A DNA stretch of 64,000 bases from Mesostigma viride (lineage: Eukaryota > Streptophyta > Mesostigmatophyceae > Mesostigmatales > Mesostigmataceae): positions 952,429 to 1,016,428 of the forward strand of contig RPFO01000256.1 of NCBI GenBank assembly GCA_009746045.1, given 5' to 3'. Both the position numbers and the translations under genes were made by a program. Positions 11,047 to 22,602 of this stretch are shown here, in pieces (within the stretch, counting starts at the first letter, position 1; each line of letters starts with the position of its first letter). Below the pieces are notes generated by a model, which saw only the letters and a program-made list of their open reading frames with translations, ran no database searches and was not told where the DNA came from.

Positions 11047-11594
11047 GTCGTAAGGGTCTCGCTGCGGGTAGACCCTCGGAATTTTGTTTTTGTATTGACG
11101 TTAGGGTCTCGCTGCAGCGAGACCCCAAGGAATGTCAATTTTTCATGTTTTCATGATGGGGGGTCTTTCTTTTCTCACCCTTAAAATGATTTGTTTTTGT
11201 ATCGGTGTTAGGGTCTCGCTGCAGCGAGACCCCTACGAATGTCGACTTTTAATGTTTGCAAGATGGGAGAGGGCTTTCTTCGCTCACCCTAAAAATGATT
11301 TGTTTTTGTTTGACGTTAGGGTCTCGCTGCAGCGAGACCCCTACGAATGTCGACTTTTTTATGTTTGCATGATGGGAGGTTGCTTGTTTTCGCTCACCCT
11401 AAAAATGATTTGTTTTTGCTTGAAGTGAGGGTCTCGCTGCAGCGAGACGCCAAAGTTTTGCATTAAACTAAATGTCCCTTTTAGAATCCACGAAAGGGTC
11501 TAGCTGCAGCGAGACCCTCCCCATCGTTTTTCTGCCGGTAATTCAGATTCTGAATGACATTTGTGAAACTTGCTTTTTTGATATTGTTCTGCAG
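11047..11594 (+). repeat. Tandem 110-bp units with perfect CTGCAG palindromes; leader of the long gene
   Basis: Three tandem units (about 11095-11450) share AATGTCGACTTTT, a CTCACCCTAAAAATGATTTG word and one 22-bp palindrome each. Additional palindromes sit at 11054, 11429 and 11496. The block ends at a pyrimidine-rich acceptor-like GATATTGTTCTGCAG directly before an ATG at 11595, so it may be the 5' UTR and first intron of the downstream gene. Confidence 0.7.
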
Positions 11595-12787
11595 ATGTCG
11601 TCCTCCTATTCCGATGCTGTCAAGGCCACTCCCGTTTCACCCAAGATGACGTCGAACACCTCGCCGGACGGAACGGCAACGGAGGCGTTTCCTCCGTTGC
11701 AGTTTGGTCCCGTAAATGCTATTGCGAGGTCCCCCCCACCGAGTCCCCCTCGCCCTCCAAGTCCAACTTGCCCCCCAGCGAGTTGGACAGAATTATACCC
11801 CCCAACCCTCTCGCTGCTGCGTCTCGCGCTCCGTCCCGCTCTCCGCCCCGTAAGTCTCCATCGCCGCCCCCCAAGTCGGCCGGAGCTGCTGCGTCCCTCT
11901 CGCCGAACCGCAAGTCCCCCAAGTCCCCCGCAACTGCGACCCGTTCGCCGAACCGCAAGTCCCCCTCTCCGCCCAAAGTTCCCCCCGCTACCGCGTCCCG
12001 CTCTCCTTCTCGCAAGTCCCCCTCGCCGTCAACCAAGAACCCCGCAACTGCGTCCCGCTCGCCGTCCCGCTCTCCTTCCCCCAAGTCCCGCTCGCCGCCA
12101 CCCAAGTCCCCTGCTTCTGCGTCCCGTCCGCCGTCCCCCAAGCATTCCAGTTCTAAGCGTAAGCCTGCGGCCGAGTGGGTAGAGGAAGACGACCGCACCA
12201 AAGAGCTCAGGAAGCTGAGGAAGTCTATCGGTGAGCTTGTTGAGGAGGACGAGCGCGATCAGACTAACGGGAGGCCTGAAGACCCGGAATCGCCGGTTCG
12301 GGAGTCGCGTCGGAAGCGGTTGTCCGATTTGTTAGCAATGGCCGCAAGCTTTGCTGACGAGTACGCGGCTCTCGACAAGAAGGACATGGAGAAGGAGAAG
12401 GCGGAGAGGGAGGCCATCGAGAAGGCGGAGAGGGAGAGGGTGGAGAGGGAGGAGAAGGAGATGGTGGAGAAGGCGGAGAGGGAGGAGGAGGAGAGGGAGT
12501 ACAAGGAGAAAAAGGCTGCCCAGGAGAAGGAGCACAGGATCCTGGTGGCGAAGCAGAAGGAGGAGGCGAAGAAGAAGACGGAGGCGGCAGCGAAGTCAAT
12601 TCTTGCGGAGGAGGCCGCTCTTTTTTTGCAGATGCGACAGGAGAGGATGAAGGCGGAAGAGGCTGCGAGGAAGGAGGAGGAGGAGGCTGCGAGGAAGGAG
12701 GAGGAGGCTGCGAAGGCGGTTGAGGGGGAGAAGGACGAGAACGTGAAGAAGGGGTGGGCTCCCGAAGGATGTTCAGTCGATTATCAG
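11595..12787 (+). CDS. Long gene of unknown function, exon 1: Ser/Pro/Lys-rich and coiled-coil region
   Basis: The exon starts at an ATG right after a TGCAG acceptor and ends at the donor GTATGT at 12788. It encodes MSSSYSDAVKATPVSP, then about 120 residues of Ser-Pro-Arg-Lys repeats (many SPSRKSPSP-like motifs), then a strongly charged Glu/Lys/Arg helix (about 12370-12740) that should form a long coiled coil. The frame slips by one base in the C7 run at about 11731; an eighth C would make the exon continuous. The composition suggests a nuclear or nucleic-acid-associated protein, but such low-complexity sequence gives no family. It splices in phase 0 to 12980. Confidence 0.55.
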
Positions 12788-13063
12788 GTATGTTTATTGA
12801 TGTGAGACGTACATTTCTCAGATGGCTTTTGAACGGCGTGTGTGTATCGTAGAAAGGGTGGGATTTTATGTCATACATTGATCCTAAGGGTATAGCTGCG
12901 GAGAGACGTTGACTTAGGAGTTAAGGTTGTTGACGACGACGACGATGTGTGGCCTTTTTTTTACTCTTGTTGTCTGCAGCCCTCCACGGTGGCCATTCTG
13001 AAACAGTACCTGGCTCAGACTGAGTCTGAGGCTGGGGTGAGTCGTAAAGCCGAAAAGGGCTTG

Positions 13064-13680
13064 AGTTAACGTAAAGGATTTACGTTAGATGGATAGAGAT
13101 TGTTACGCTCTTTCCAACGGCACCTTGAACGCCTCATTTGGTTAAGGAACGTAAAAGTTATGACGTTTCCTAGGCTGTGCCGACAGTACCCGGCGCGCCA
13201 CTGTGGGCGCGTACGGACACAGGATGTACAAGTGTCACTTTGATAGTCCGCAGGACGTTGACAGGACTTGTACAGGACTTGATGGTCAATTGATAGGTAG
13301 GCGCACTGTAGCGCGCCAGGACCTATGAGACAATTGATGCTGACTAGTGTACGGATAGGTCCACAGGACTAGCCGTATGGACAATTGATAGATCTGCGCG
13401 CCAAAGGCGTGCCAGAGTCTGTGTAATCAATTGATTGACAGTTCAGCTGTGACAGTGCAGCTGAATACTTGGACGCGTCCCTAGTAAGCTATATGAGTGA
13501 CTTGGTCACACCGGGACGCTAGTTCTTGCGTGCACGTTCTCTTGGCACTGCGACCCTGTCGTCTGTGCTGCGTGCAGTCTTGGAAGTGACGTGACTTACG
13601 TCTGTGTTTCCTGATTATTAATAAAGGCAACTTCCTGCAAGAACCATGGCGGAATTCGTGGCATTCTTACCCTCACAACT
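13064..13680 (+). repeat. Copia-2 5' LTR (3' LTR at 20267-20883)
   Basis: The 617-bp repeat holds an AATAAA polyadenylation-like signal (about 13619) and, near its end, an ATG in good context (ACCATGGCG, at 13646). From this ATG the frame reads MAEFVAFLPSQL out of the LTR. One extra A in the AAAAA run at about 13700 would join it to the following MPNSEEFRIP frame, so Gag translation may begin within the LTR. No tRNA-type primer site beginning TGG was found directly after 13680. Confidence 0.9.
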
Positions 13681-14409
13681 CGTATTACACGCTCTGTCAA
13701 AAAGATGCCAAATTCGGAAGAATTTCGGATTCCGGACGATGAGGAAATAGCCGCTCCGCCGGCTGGTTCTTCGTCAAGACCAACTGTGCCGTCGTGGCAA
13801 CAATTGCTCGACGAAGTTACAGTTTCGCTCGACGAGCTTCATCGTCAGCAGCGTGCAGCTCACGCATTGCTCGGGGATAACCCCGAGGACCCCGATTTGC
13901 CAGCACTGGTGCCGGCTCGCGCATTTGGACCAGATTCGAAACATTTTATCGACATTTACGGTCCAGGTGCGGGGAGGTTTGCGGTCGGTGACCGAAGTCA
14001 CGACTGCCATTGAGGAGTTGGACAACGTCCTCTCTTCACTCACCGGTTACCAGAGAAACCTGCAAAACTGGGCATCGCTTCGCACGGGGGGCGCGCCGGC
14101 GGTGTCAACAAATTTGTTTCAGGATCTCGCGCTGTATCGCTGCTCACTCGCGGCGTACGCAGTCGTGAGCGCCAGGTTTTAATTAACCTGGTGGCATTTC
14201 TCGCCTCTGTGCGAGAGTGGATTCCCGCGGGGTGGGAATTATTGACGATCTTTACACATCCTCTGCGCCTCGTCGCGCGTCGGCGCGTCGCAACTTACGC
14301 GGCGGGGAGCACGCCGGTTTTAATTCATACCGGTGCAGGTCCGGAGCTGGATATGGAGGATCGTGAGTTCGTATACACGTACTGCGACTTCAGGGGCCTT
14401 GACTACTAG
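13646..14409 (+). pseudogene. Copia-2 N-terminal gag-like leader ORF, fragmented
   Basis: Successive frames at 13646-13704, 13705-13970, 13970-14182 and 14191-14409 appear to be pieces of one reading frame broken by small indels. They contain acidic and amphipathic helical sequence (WQQLLDEVTVSLDELHRQQR and TTAIEELDNVLSSLTGYQR) as is common in Gag N-termini. No zinc knuckle is present here; that lies in the next ORF. A stop before AATTAACCTGGTGG at about 14180 separates the last piece. The Gag assignment rests on position and composition only. Confidence 0.45.
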
Positions 14410-14577
14410 TCGGCCTAATTTTCTTCTGCAGTACTTGTCGACATTTTTTTGTCGAATTTCGGCGGCAATTCGCGGGGCGGCAGCGACACCGGCGCAGGCG
14501 GCAGAGGCGACACAAAAATTTTGTACATATTTTCTGCTGCTTTGTTAAGGTGTTCTTTGAATAGCTGGTAGTGCAGG

Positions 14578-15692
14578 ATGGCTGAGGGACGCCGTAGCAA
14601 GGGTCCAGCCAGTGGGAATAATAATGGGGGTGCTGGTAGTGGAACCGCTCACGTAGATGACGTGGGGCTTACCGGAGAGATTACCAACCTTCCTCACAAT
14701 AATAATAATGCACAAGCTATTCATGGCTTTGATCTTACCACACAGGGTCTTTTAATTGTCAATCAGTTGCAGCCTGTAACCTCAGACTCCAAGCCTAAGC
14801 AGGCTGAAGAGTTTGTGGAGGGATTGGAAGGGTTCCCTAGCTTGTACGGTGGTACAAATTACTATCAAATCTGGATAGGCAGTAGCACTTTTGGCAAGTG
14901 TACTGACCAGATTAAGGACCTAACCAGGGAGTGCAAAAAGGCCAATAAGGCCTGGGCACTGTACGTGGCTGAGCTGAAGGAGCTGCTGGAGGACCAACGA
15001 AGAAGGTCGGCATCCATTGGCAGGACAAGTATCAAGGGTGGGAGGTCAAGGGGGACCTGATCCAGAACTTTCTCAACTATTGTAAGATGGTTGAGGAGGG
15101 CAGGGCTCACGGCTTTAATGTCGCTGATAACATAGCCCTAACCAACTGGCTCAAGGTTTCTGGGCTGGATAAGGCGACACGTGGCTCCTTAAAAGTCATG
15201 TGTGCCCCACACTCTACCCTGAAGGCCTACAAGGTCATCATTAAACAAGCTCTCGAGGCAGAGGAGCTGTTTGAGGGTGGAGTGCCAGCAGTGAAGGCTA
15301 CCCAGGCAGGCGGGCGTACCCAGGGTGGCTCCAAGACGTCTGAGGCTGACCGAAGCCAAGGAGGGCGTAGGGGCAACCATCACAAGCGCAAGGGAGATCA
15401 TTCACCTGATTCTGACAGGAGGTCACACTCCAAGTCGGTGTTCAGGCGGGTGGGTGGTCAGCCCAAGCAGGGCAACGCGTCTGACAATGGGGGCAGTGGC
15501 CAGGGCAAGTCCAAGATACAATGCTACCTGTGCAAGGGGTGGGGGCACATCAAGAAGGAGTGTCCCAGCTTCAAGAAGTCCCAGGGCCAGGGCAGCAACA
15601 AGAATAACAACAACAACAAGAAGAACAACAACAAGTCCCAGGCAGGCCAGCCTTCAAAGGGCAGTCAGCAAGAAGACAACAAGGAGCAGTGA
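14578..15692 (+). CDS. Copia-2 Gag (nucleocapsid with CCHC zinc knuckle), one frame break
   Basis: Gag forms the particle and binds element RNA. The ORF starts at ATG 14578 (MAEGRRSKGPASG), carries Asn-rich and helical capsid-like sequence, and shifts frame once at about 14995; a missing base near GACCAACGAAG restores …KKVGIHWQDKYQGW… into the 15087-15692 frame. The C-terminal third is basic and has a CCHC knuckle, CYLCKGWGHIKKEC (about 15526-15567), followed by Asn/Lys repeats and a stop at 15690. Pol begins 142 bp downstream in another frame, so Pol would need its own translation route or a lost connection. Confidence 0.8.
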
Positions 15693-15833
15693 CTGTCTGA
15701 GGCAACCCCTACACACCTTAATTCACCCAAGGGGGAGGCCAGGTGCTCCAATGCAGATTTTATATCTGGGCAACAAGAGGGTGATCTCCAGGTTCAGTGT
15801 GGCCCCAGGTCACCTGGAGAGGTACAGGTTCCT

Positions 15834-18800
15834 ATGAAGACGTCCTTGACAGCTGATGCAGCTGTAAGTATGTCTGACCCTATGCATCCTCGTGCTGGGC
15901 ACGAGGGTGGACCTCTCATTTTGAGAGAAACCAATGTACAACCACAGAGGGGTGTGAAGGCCTCTGGTGGTATGCATGTGGTCCCTGCTGGCGGTCCAGG
16001 TGTTGGGCATGAGCAGGGTGACTCAGGCTCTGAGTCAGAACAGGATGGAAGTCAGCATGGTGATGCTGGACAACCTGACAGCACAGTCCTGACTGTGCCA
16101 GGGACTGCTTCCTCTGTGTACCAGGAGTTGGGTGCCCGAATCCACAACATGTTTGGGCATGCCACTTCTCTGTCAAACAACTTTGCCTTCCGTATGGGCA
16201 GGGCACCCCTTCTTAAGGCGTGTCAGCAAGCTGCCTCACGGTGTAAGTGCCAGTTGTCCTCCAACAAGCCCAGGAAATCACATGCCAAAGCTCTACCTCA
16301 GAGCATTGGTGATCTGCAGTGTGATATCCAACACATCAGGGGCATGCAACTGTTGGTGTGCGTGGACAGGTACACGAAATACAAGGTGCTGGAGCATTTA
16401 CCTTCTATGAAGAACAGGTACTTGCTGGCTGCCCTGCAGAATGTAAGAGCCAAGTTTCCTACCACAAGGATCCAGGTGGACATGCAGTTTCAGCATCTCA
16501 AGGGTGATCCTACCCTTCCTGAGTTGCTGGTTACACCTAGGGAGGCTCATGGGCAGCAGGGTGCTATCGAGAGGGCAATCCAGGAGGTCAAGAAATTGAT
16601 CATCTCTGAAGACTGGGTACCCTTGTCTGCACCTGCACTTGTCAGGAGTGCATGGCTGAGGAACGTGGAGCAGCAGCTGAACAGCAGGGTTAACTTCTAC
16701 TATGATGGAGTTGCTGTCAGCCCAATGGGTCTATATCATGGCCTGTGCCCACCACATGTGCTGGAGGGCTGGAAACATGCTGCACATGTCACCTTTGCCA
16801 AGCTGAGGGAGAAGGACCGGGGTTGGAAGATGCTGGAGCCACAAGTGGGTCAGAAGGTCCTAGCTTGGAAGGAACCTAGCCTTTATGGCAAACGTGGTAG
16901 CTGGAGTCCTGGGGTGGTTACCCAGGTTGATGAAGCTAGCCACGCATGCTTGGTCAGCATGGAGGACGAACCAAAGCATGTACACCGGCTGAGTTGGTCA
17001 TATGTCAAGCCTAACCTGATGAATGAGGGCAGTCAGGCACAAGGCTCACAGGATCTGCAGGATTTTCAGGTCCCAGGTGACATCACTGACGCAACGACCA
17101 CATCTGTTGCAGGGGAATCTGTCAGCCCTGGCCAGGTTGCAGAGGTACTTGTTGAACAGGCTGCAAGGTCAACAGCTGGGGAGTCAACTGTCAAGCCCAA
17201 GGCACTAACCAAGCCCAGGGGGACAAGTTTGGCTGGATTGATTGGGGCTCTACAAAGGGCCAAGAAGCAGCCCAAGGTAGCCAAGCTCAGGTGGCATGGC
17301 AATCTGGGGCTGGACACTGCCTTAGAGGTAGACACTAATTCTCAGGTCTCCATTATTGGGACCAGGGCTGCAGCAGGGTACAGCATGTCTGAACCCAGCT
17401 ATCAGTTTGTGTCTGACTTCAGTGGCGGGGTACACGTGAAGGTACTGGGTGAGGTATTCATTCCTATCCTTGGACAGGACACTGCTTTTTGTGTCTTGGA
17501 GGGCTATCAAGGACCTGCTCTTCTGGGGCAGAATTTCCTATGCCAGGATGGGGTAGTGATCACGTCCTCTCTCCTGACTAAGGAAGGGGCTGGTCAGGTC
17601 CCACTGATTAATTTCAGGACCACTCACCTATCACGTGCAGTAACCAGGACGGTTAAGCGTGTGCAAGTGTGCCAGGGGCAGGAGCCCTTGGTTGATGACC
17701 TCATACTGCCAGCTGCTAGTCATCCAAGCAGTTTGGGCATTGGTCCTCACTCACTTGCTGGACACAGCCCTATCAACTACCAAGGCCTGGTGAAGCTCAT
17801 GTCCTCTCCCATTATGTGTCCCCAGGTCACACTGGGTCTGATTAAATCTGGGGAGGACTGGATCTCCAAGAAATGCGTGGAACCTGTCAATGACCTGCCT
17901 CCTGCACGACGTCTACTCAAGCTCAAGTTTGTCATCAAGATGAAGGAGGTGGACGGGGTCAAGGTACCACATGTCAGGCCAGTGCTGAATGAGTTCAAGG
18001 GTACTGGTGAGTGCACTGCTGAGGAGTTGTATACCCCTGGCATGCTGCATGATACTTGGAGGCTGCTGCTGTGTGTCTTTCTAGGCCTTCTCAACAAGGG
18101 CTTGGACTATGGCTCAGTGGTGATAGACTTCAAGAGGGCATTTCTGGAGGGTGATGCAGATGTGGCACAGGAAAAGTGGGAGGGCAAGACGCCTTTCTAT
18201 GTTAGGGTGCCTGCTGTATGGAAAAGGGACATCCACACGGAGTTCCTTAAAATCCTCAAGGGCCTGGAGGGCCTGAGGTCAAGTCCAATAATCTGGAGGG
18301 AGACTCTCAACCGTTTCCTGAAGGAGCATTGCAACTTGAAGGTCTCTCCTGTAGACCCCTGTCTGTTTCTGGGGCAATGGGAAGGCCTGCCAGTGTATGC
18401 TTCGCTGCACGGGGATGACCTACATCTGATAGCTCCCACGTCGTGGCTTAAGGAGCTGATCTCCATCATTAAGTCCAAGTTTCCTCTGGGTAGGGAGCAA
18501 TGGCAGGTGGAGAATGAGCCTCTGCTGTTTGTGGGCATGGAGGCCACACTGGTGAAGAAGGGGGGGAGTGGCGTATGCTGCTGGTGGGGGGCAATGACTA
18601 TCAAGAGACCCTCATTAGCAAGCTTCCTCCAACCATCACACAGGCACTGTGTCCCATGGTGAGGGGCATGGTTGCTTGGGTGGCAGGCATTTCCAGGCCA
18701 GACCTTATGGTCATAGCCAGGTTGCCTGATGACATGCTGGTGGAGCTAGGGTCTGCCAAGGTGGCTGATCAGGTCAGGGCTTCATCTGGCATTCTGTTGT

Positions 18801-19318
18801 CTGCAGTGGATTTATCACAACCCATTTGCATGGAGCTGTATGTGGATAGCTCAATGGACAGCAGGCAGGTCTCCAAGGTCAGGGGCAGGGCTGCAGGGCT
18901 CTTTGTGCTCAGACAGGAAGGCCTGGGGAGTTTGGTGAGCTGGTTTAGTCGCCTGCACAAACGGGTGGCTGTCAGCAGTGATGTGGCAGAATGCAGGGCT
19001 ATTTGTGAAGGCATTCACACAAGCCTTTATCTGAAGGAGTTGCTTCATCAGATGACTTCTAACACTCCTTGGCCACTTCAGGTTACCACTCTTCTAAAAA
19101 CAGACTCCATGGGGATGGTGCAGTTTGTGCACAGGCAGATGGCCAGAAGTAGGGACTTGGATTATCTCCTTCTTAAGGAGTTGTCCTCCTTGGCCAATAT
19201 TGAGCATATCCCTGGGGTTGACAATCCTGCTGATGCTTTGACCAAGCTAGTGCAGAAGGCAGCAGTGCAATACAAGGTTCTTCAGTCTCTGATGGACCCA
19301 TCTCAGCAAGCTGTCTAA
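15834..19318 (+). CDS. Copia-2 Pol with order integrase - protease - RT - RNase H
   Basis: Integrase comes first: an HHCC finger (HNMFGH...CKCQ, residues about 100-140), then Asp about 162 (QCDIQHI), Asp about 213 (QVDMQFQ) and Glu about 243 (GQQGAIERAIQ). A retropepsin-like domain follows at about 490-570, with VDTNSQVSIIG in the place of the usual DTGA motif and PALLGQNFL as the conserved C-terminal strand. RT then shows VVIDFKRAFLEGD (about 763) and HGDD (about 858) where most Copia RTs have YVDD. RNase H shows YVDSSMDSRQ and TDSMGMV and ends with HIPGVDNPADALTK. The frame breaks in the G7 run at about 18560; an eighth G joins 15834-18570 to the 19318 stop. Confidence 0.88.
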
Positions 19319-20266
19319 GCTGGTGCATGGTTATAGGGCATTGGAGAGCAGATTGTGTGGTAGTGTCAGCATTGTGACTGGCATAATACCTGTATTTTAG
19401 TCTGTACTAAGGCTCATGGACCATGGTACACTCACTCTGATTTTAATCAGGATACAGCCAGGTTTTGGCTGGGGTTCATGCTGTTGACTACACAAGGTTG
19501 ACAGGTCCATTACAGACCATGTATTCTATTTTAAAAGAAATGTATATTTGTACATACTCTCACAATGGTCTGGGAACCTTTATTCTGGGGTTTATAGGGC
19601 GGGGTTCGATTCCCTGGTATTATGTTTCTACAAGCTGGCCTGTTCAGGTGTTTGCCTGTTCAGACTTCCCTAGTTCCCCAGGGCAGGATTTAATTGTTGC
19701 CTATGTGTTTCATTTTGTCATTTGTTTGCTGTGGCAGTTTACCATCTGGCAAGTAGACGGGCGCCGTAAGACGGGCGCCAATAGACCCCTGTTGAGAGAA
19801 TGACAGGCAAACTATTGTAATACGCCTTACTTTGTCAAGTGGTATTTTAATTGTCATGGATTTATTGTACTTATATTGAATATGTACTGGGTTTTATGGG
19901 ATTAGTATCTGGGATTAATGTAACTCACCGCCAGAAGGTCATTGTACTGGAGGCTCTACCGAGGTGATGGGATTAATTCCTGGAGAAGACCTCATAGAAT
20001 TAACCTGTATGTATTTAATTTTGTGTGCTTCTAATATCTGGTGGTACTCTGTAATGCCACTTCCATAGGTTTTCTCCATTTCTCATGAAATGGTTTTCCC
20101 TGTGGCAGATCTGTTTCTTTTCCAGTTCCTTAAAAGAAAGGGCTGGGGGAATGGCAATGGCCATTAAAGACATCTGTTCAAGCTTCAAGCTGGAGTGAAG
20201 GACATTTCAAGCTACTTCAAGGGTCCCTGGCAGGGGATGTGATCCCTAAAGAAAAGAAGGGATTGG
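19319..20266 (+). other. Copia-2 3' non-coding region
   Basis: About 950 bp lie between the pol stop and the 3' LTR. I see no ORF with recognisable content. A B-box-like GGGTTCGATTCC at about 19602 lacks a tRNA fold. The region ends in a purine-rich tract, which is the likely plus-strand priming site. Confidence 0.75.
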
Positions 20267-21961
20267 AGTTAACGTAAAGGATTTACGTTAGATGGATAGA
20301 GATTGTTACGCTCTTTCCAACGGCACCTTGAACGCCTCATTTGGTTAAGGAACGTAAAAGTTATGACGTTTCCTAGGCTGTGCCGACAGTACCCGGCGCG
20401 CCACTGTGGGCGCGTACGGACACAGGATGTACAAGTGTCACTTTGATAGTCCGCAGGACGTTGACAGGACTTGTACAGGACTTGATGGTCAATTGATAGG
20501 TAGGCGCACTGTAGCGCGCCAGGACCTATGAGACAATTGATGCTGACTAGTGTACGGATAGGTCCACAGGACTAGCCGTATGGACAATTGATAGATCTGC
20601 GCGCCAAAGGCGTGCCAGAGTCTGTGTAATCAATTGATTGACAGTTCAGCTGTGACAGTGCAGCTGAATACTTGGACGCGTCCCTAGTAAGCTATATGAG
20701 TGACTTGGTCACACCGGGACGCTAGTTCTTGCGTGCACGTTCTCTTGGCACTGCGACCCTGTCGTCTGTGCTGCGTGCAGTCTTGGAAGTGACGTGACTT
20801 ACGTCTGTGTTTCCTGATTATTAATAAAGGCAACTTCCTGCAAGAACCATGGCGGAATTCGTGGCATTCTTACCCTCACAACTGCTTGAGAGGCTTGATC
20901 CGCTTTCTTTCGGCCGAGATAGCGTTTGCAGAGAAGTCCGGTGTCGTCGTGGACCGTCCGGAGTCGGCACACATAATTTGGAAGAACGACCGCCTGGGCC
21001 ATCTTGCATTGTTCGAAGCCACACAGCGAGCCATTCATGGGAAGAGGGTCGTTGGTGACGACATTTATGAGGTTTTGAAGATCGCGCAGTCGTGCATCCT
21101 TAATCTGAAGGAGGATGTCGGACGTTACTTTCCCCGTCGTGCTTTAATATGGTCGACGCTCTTTGATGAGGTTGAAAAGTTCGAGGTCCACATTGGCTTC
21201 ACATGCATCGAGGCTTCCTATATGGAAACCTTGAAAACCACTGCGTTGCATCAGCTCTTTAAACTCATGACTGGAGATATGAGAGCGGATTCGAGGGCTT
21301 CACTGTCGGAAGATGAAGTGTTTGATATTGTCAGGCAAGGATTTGTTGACACGTCCAACAGTGACTTTATCGTAATTGTGCCGGGAAGAATGAATGACGT
21401 AGGAGGATTGGAGGAGCGCGCACATGAAGTGATCGCGCATTTGGACATGGCAAGAGACCACTTACTGCAATCTTTTGTTAAGTGGCGGACTGACTTTCTT
21501 GTTAGCCCGGACGCCAGCCTTTCGCGGGAAGCGGTCGCTTTCTTTTTGGATTGGGCTGGACAGGTGATCCAAAGTTTCCGGCACCGGGAGGACTTCCATG
21601 TTATTCAGACATATAAGCCATACCGGGAAGTCGTCCAGGAATGGTTGGATCAAATCTCGTTGGTTGATTGTCTCCAGAGTATCCGAACCAAGACAGACAC
21701 GGAGTGGTCTGATTTAGAGGCGGGAGGCCATTGGCAGTCCCTCGAGTTGTTCTTCGAGGCGGAATTGAGGCGGCAACTGGAAAAGGAGAGAGCCCATCAA
21801 GTGCCGATATGGCCTTTGGGGAAGATTTTGAGGAGGTGGAAGTTCTACGTTTCGGTACGTTAACTTGCCGATATCGTTTATCGATTTGGGTTGTTTCCAT
21901 TCCCTGAATAGGGCTCTATATGCTGACCAACCTTCATGGTTTGTCCTGTCATATCATGCAG

Positions 21962-22476
21962 GGGGGCTCCATGCCAGGGGACGTATCGGAGGATGTACCG
22001 AATTTGTCAGACTTGGTTGATAAGGTGGGTGCTTGTCCGTCGAGTTTCCACGAGCATCTTACATGGGGTCTAGCTGCAGGTAGACCCTCACCCTTTTATT
22101 GAGACTGACATGTTCGGCTAATTTCAACGGTGCCCCCAACCAATCTGTTGTCTTTTTTCAGGGGGCGGCTGCGGCGATGGCTGTTGACAGTGCTGGTATT
22201 TGGTCTGGACTCGAGATGGAAATGGTAAGCATTAAACGATATCCGGATGTCTGCATTTCGCCTGAAGTTTTAGTGAGCGCATTATGCGAAATATACAAAT
22301 GTCGACTAATTTTGATTTCCAATGAGCTGTCGTATTCGGTGTTGACAGGCGGGGGTTTGGCCTCAGCAGGCGCTGCCGGAGAGGAAGAAAACGCTGGAGG
22401 AGATGAGGATGGGGGGGATGAAAACGCTGGAGGAGATGAGGATGGGGGAGACGCTGAGGGAGAAGTGGCTGTGCAG
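21962..22476 (+). CDS. Long gene, small exons 3-5 (21962-22024, 22162-22224, about 22349-22476)
   Basis: Three small exons are predicted from clear acceptors (ATCATGCAG, TTTTTTCAG, TTGACAG) and donors (GTGGGT, GTAAGC, GTACGT). The first two are 21 codons each and phase 0. The third would be 43 codons if the G5 run at 22350-22354 had one more G; it then encodes a Gly/Glu/Asp-rich acidic tract (EEENAGGDEDGGD repeated) ending exactly between codons. A CTGCAG palindrome lies in the intron at 22066. These exons add an acidic linker of unknown role between exons 2 and 6. Confidence 0.5.
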
Positions 22477-22602
22477 GTACGTTCATCCGCCGCGAGTTCG
22501 TGTGATTTTTTTCGTGCTGAGGGGTATCTCCGCAGAGAGACGATGGTGCAACAATCGAACTGAGGTGAAGTCCCTTCTTGTTCGTTTTTTTTTGTCATGC
22601 AG

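Larger units (their letters stand above)
13064..20883 (+). mobile_element. Copia-2: full-length LTR retrotransposon, 7.8 kb
   Basis: Two 617-bp LTRs (13064-13680 and 20267-20883) are essentially identical, and GCTTG is duplicated at 13059-13063 and 20884-20888. LTR ends are AGTTAAC...ACAACT, not TG...CA. A purine tract (AAAGAAAAGAAGGGATTGG) precedes the 3' LTR. The near-identity of the LTRs implies recent insertion. RT and RNase H are of Copia type, but the pol domain order is INT-PR-RT-RH. Only one or two single-base frame breaks interrupt each ORF. Confidence 0.95.
12980..21854 (+). pseudogene. Long gene, exon 2, split by the Copia-2 insertion
   Basis: The exon begins after a TGTCTGCAG acceptor at 12979, runs to 13063, and resumes at 20889 after Copia-2 and one GCTTG duplication. 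Joining these pieces keeps the same frame open (…AEKGL then RGLIRFLSAE…) up to a GTACGT donor at 21855, about 350 codons in all. The residual part is a mostly helical, soluble protein with no motif I recognise (for example FDEVEKFEVHIGF and WRTDFLVSPDASLSRE). A GTGAGT at 13037 could pass for a donor, but the open frame across it argues for one exon. As it stands the Copia insertion should inactivate the gene unless it is spliced out. Confidence 0.6.

Noticed and set aside
13037-13063. Intron starting at GTGAGT at 13037 in the long gene
   Set aside because: The frame stays open through this point and across the restored Copia-2 insertion site, so a continuous exon explains the data better.
19560-19620. 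tRNA-like motif GGGTTCGATTCC in the Copia-2 3' region
   Set aside because: Isolated B-box match with no foldable tRNA around it.
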